From: Candidatus Omnitrophota bacterium
GTDB taxonomy: Bacteria; Omnitrophota; Gorgyraeia; Duberdicusellales; 4484-171
Direction of reading: 5' to 3'
Length of the DNA: 12,883 nt
Assembly (NCBI GenBank): GCA_023228195.1
Contig: JALOBR010000033.1
Location: 1 to 12,883 of the forward strand
The translations under genes and the position numbers were made by a program. This document shows, piece by piece, positions 12,397 to 12,883 of this stretch. The notes beneath the pieces are model-generated. The model ran no database searches. It was not told the origin of the DNA and worked only from the letters and a program-made list of their open reading frames with translations. Each line of letters starts with the position of its first letter. The first letter of the stretch is position 1.

Positions 12397-12452
12397 GTTA
12401 CGAAGGTTACGCGCCTACTTACGGCAGGCTGGTTGCGATGGTTACGAAGGTT
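12397..12452. repeat. 12-bp direct repeats downstream of the Fic gene
   Basis: GTTACGAAGGTT occurs at 12397-12408 and 12441-12452, with a small palindrome (GCC/GGC around a 7-nt loop) between. The rest of the 407-bp gap 12050-12456 holds the protease leader and promoter; 12242-12396 is AT-rich with short A/T palindromes and no gene. Confidence 0.6.
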
Positions 12453-12456
12453 GGTT

Positions 12457-12883
12457 TTAAGAGATTAAAAGCTTGTATCCCTCTATAACACTGTCGCAAA
12501 TCATTTGCACGATATTTTTGGTATTTCCTAAATCAGCTTTGCCAAGAGCCATGTAATATTTGTAGCGGTCATCAACTTTAATAATTGCCGGCGCAAAACC
12601 TTTGCTTAAAAGCTGGGTAATCATAATGAGCCTGCCGACGCGGCCATTGCCGTCAAAAAAAGGATGGATTGCTTCAAATTCATAGTGATCCTGTGCAATT
12701 TTTCCAATGGGATCTACCCCATAATTATTTATATTTTTAAGCAACGCGCCCATTCTTAAAGGCACATCTTGCGCGGAAGGAAGTGCTATATCGGCATTAG
12801 TTAAATTAACATGGCCTGTCCTATATTTACCAGGCAATTTATTATTAAAGTTATACCTTACTATCTCATGAAGTTTTAAAACA
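12457..12883 (-). CDS. Fic-domain protein (N-terminal part outside window)
   Basis: 141 codons, open to the right edge, so the N-terminus is missing. The Fic signature HPFFDGNGRVGR (coding positions 12666-12631) is complete: catalytic His, acidic residue, GNGR and the final Arg, preceded by the usual PGKYRTG and DHYEFEAI segments. Fic proteins typically transfer AMP (or another nucleotide) to a target protein's hydroxyl side chain; the target here is unknown. The alpha-inhibitory helix, which decides its regulation, would be N-terminal and is not visible. The C-terminus is short, ending 57 residues after the motif. A TTG at 12837 is in frame but the preceding codons continue the family's sequence, so it is not the start. 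Confidence 0.85.
   Translation of the reverse strand, partial: VLKLHEIVRYNFNNKLPGKYRTGHVNLTNADIALPSAQDVPLRMGALLKNINNYGVDPIGKIAQDHYEFEAIHPFFDGNGRVGRLIMITQLLSKGFAPAIIKVDDRYKYYMALGKADLGNTKNIVQMICDSVIEGYKLLIS

Overview
This is about 12.9 kb of AT-rich bacterial DNA in which every gene I can support runs leftward (minus strand). Secreted or lipoprotein-like small proteins, an AsmA-like protein, a pilin-type helix (AAIAIPNILRARLNANE) and a T4 endonuclease V-like protein opening MRIWDI suggest a Gram-negative-type uncultured bacterium. My best guess is Omnitrophota or a relative, but that is inference and no rRNA or marker gene is present to confirm it. No mobile-element gene, CRISPR array or tRNA is visible.

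In the direction of transcription (right to left): a 5'-truncated Fic protein (12883-12457). Next comes a long structured leader with a near-consensus promoter, followed by a two-gene operon of an exported trypsin-like protease with TPRs and a zinc-ribbon/multi-TM/pilin-like protein with overlapping stop and start (12049-9924). Then three proteins of unknown function (9798-7724, two of them exported), a small two-TM protein (7581-7348) and an alpha/beta hydrolase whose promoter abuts its start codon (7278-6349). A cold-shock protein with a long repeat-containing leader follows (5980-5774), then an exported PLP-dependent histidine-decarboxylase-like protein (5511-4258) and a pyrimidine-dimer glycosylase (4152-3823). 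The left third holds a possible short terminated transcript (about 3762-3690), an AsmA-like protein (3451-2657), a 41-aa desulforedoxin (2568-2443), a small exported protein (2263-1877), an exported MsrB-MsrA fusion (1815-754) and a 3'-truncated ETHE1-like metallo-beta-lactamase-fold protein (616-1). Desulforedoxin, MsrBA and the persulfide-dioxygenase-like protein together look like a redox/sulfur-stress neighbourhood, and the glycosylase and cold-shock protein fit a general stress theme.

The most striking content is between the genes. (1) Six copies of an imperfect palindrome have conserved flanks (AAYGARAC on one side, GTYRAATTRT on the other), while the stem between them differs completely in sequence yet stays paired. 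Two copies end exactly at the Shine-Dalgarno sequence of a gene and one carries a threefold 25-bp tandem expansion. (2) Three copies of a second element (GGAGTWAACATC followed by a GCGTYGG hairpin and a T-run) look like intrinsic terminators, with one compensatory base-pair change; one copy ends 7 nt before a start codon. (3) Three promoters share TTGACC, a 17-bp spacer ending in CGCAG, and a TARAAT -10 box. These could be dispersed repeats or a regulatory RNA family; the sequence alone does not decide.
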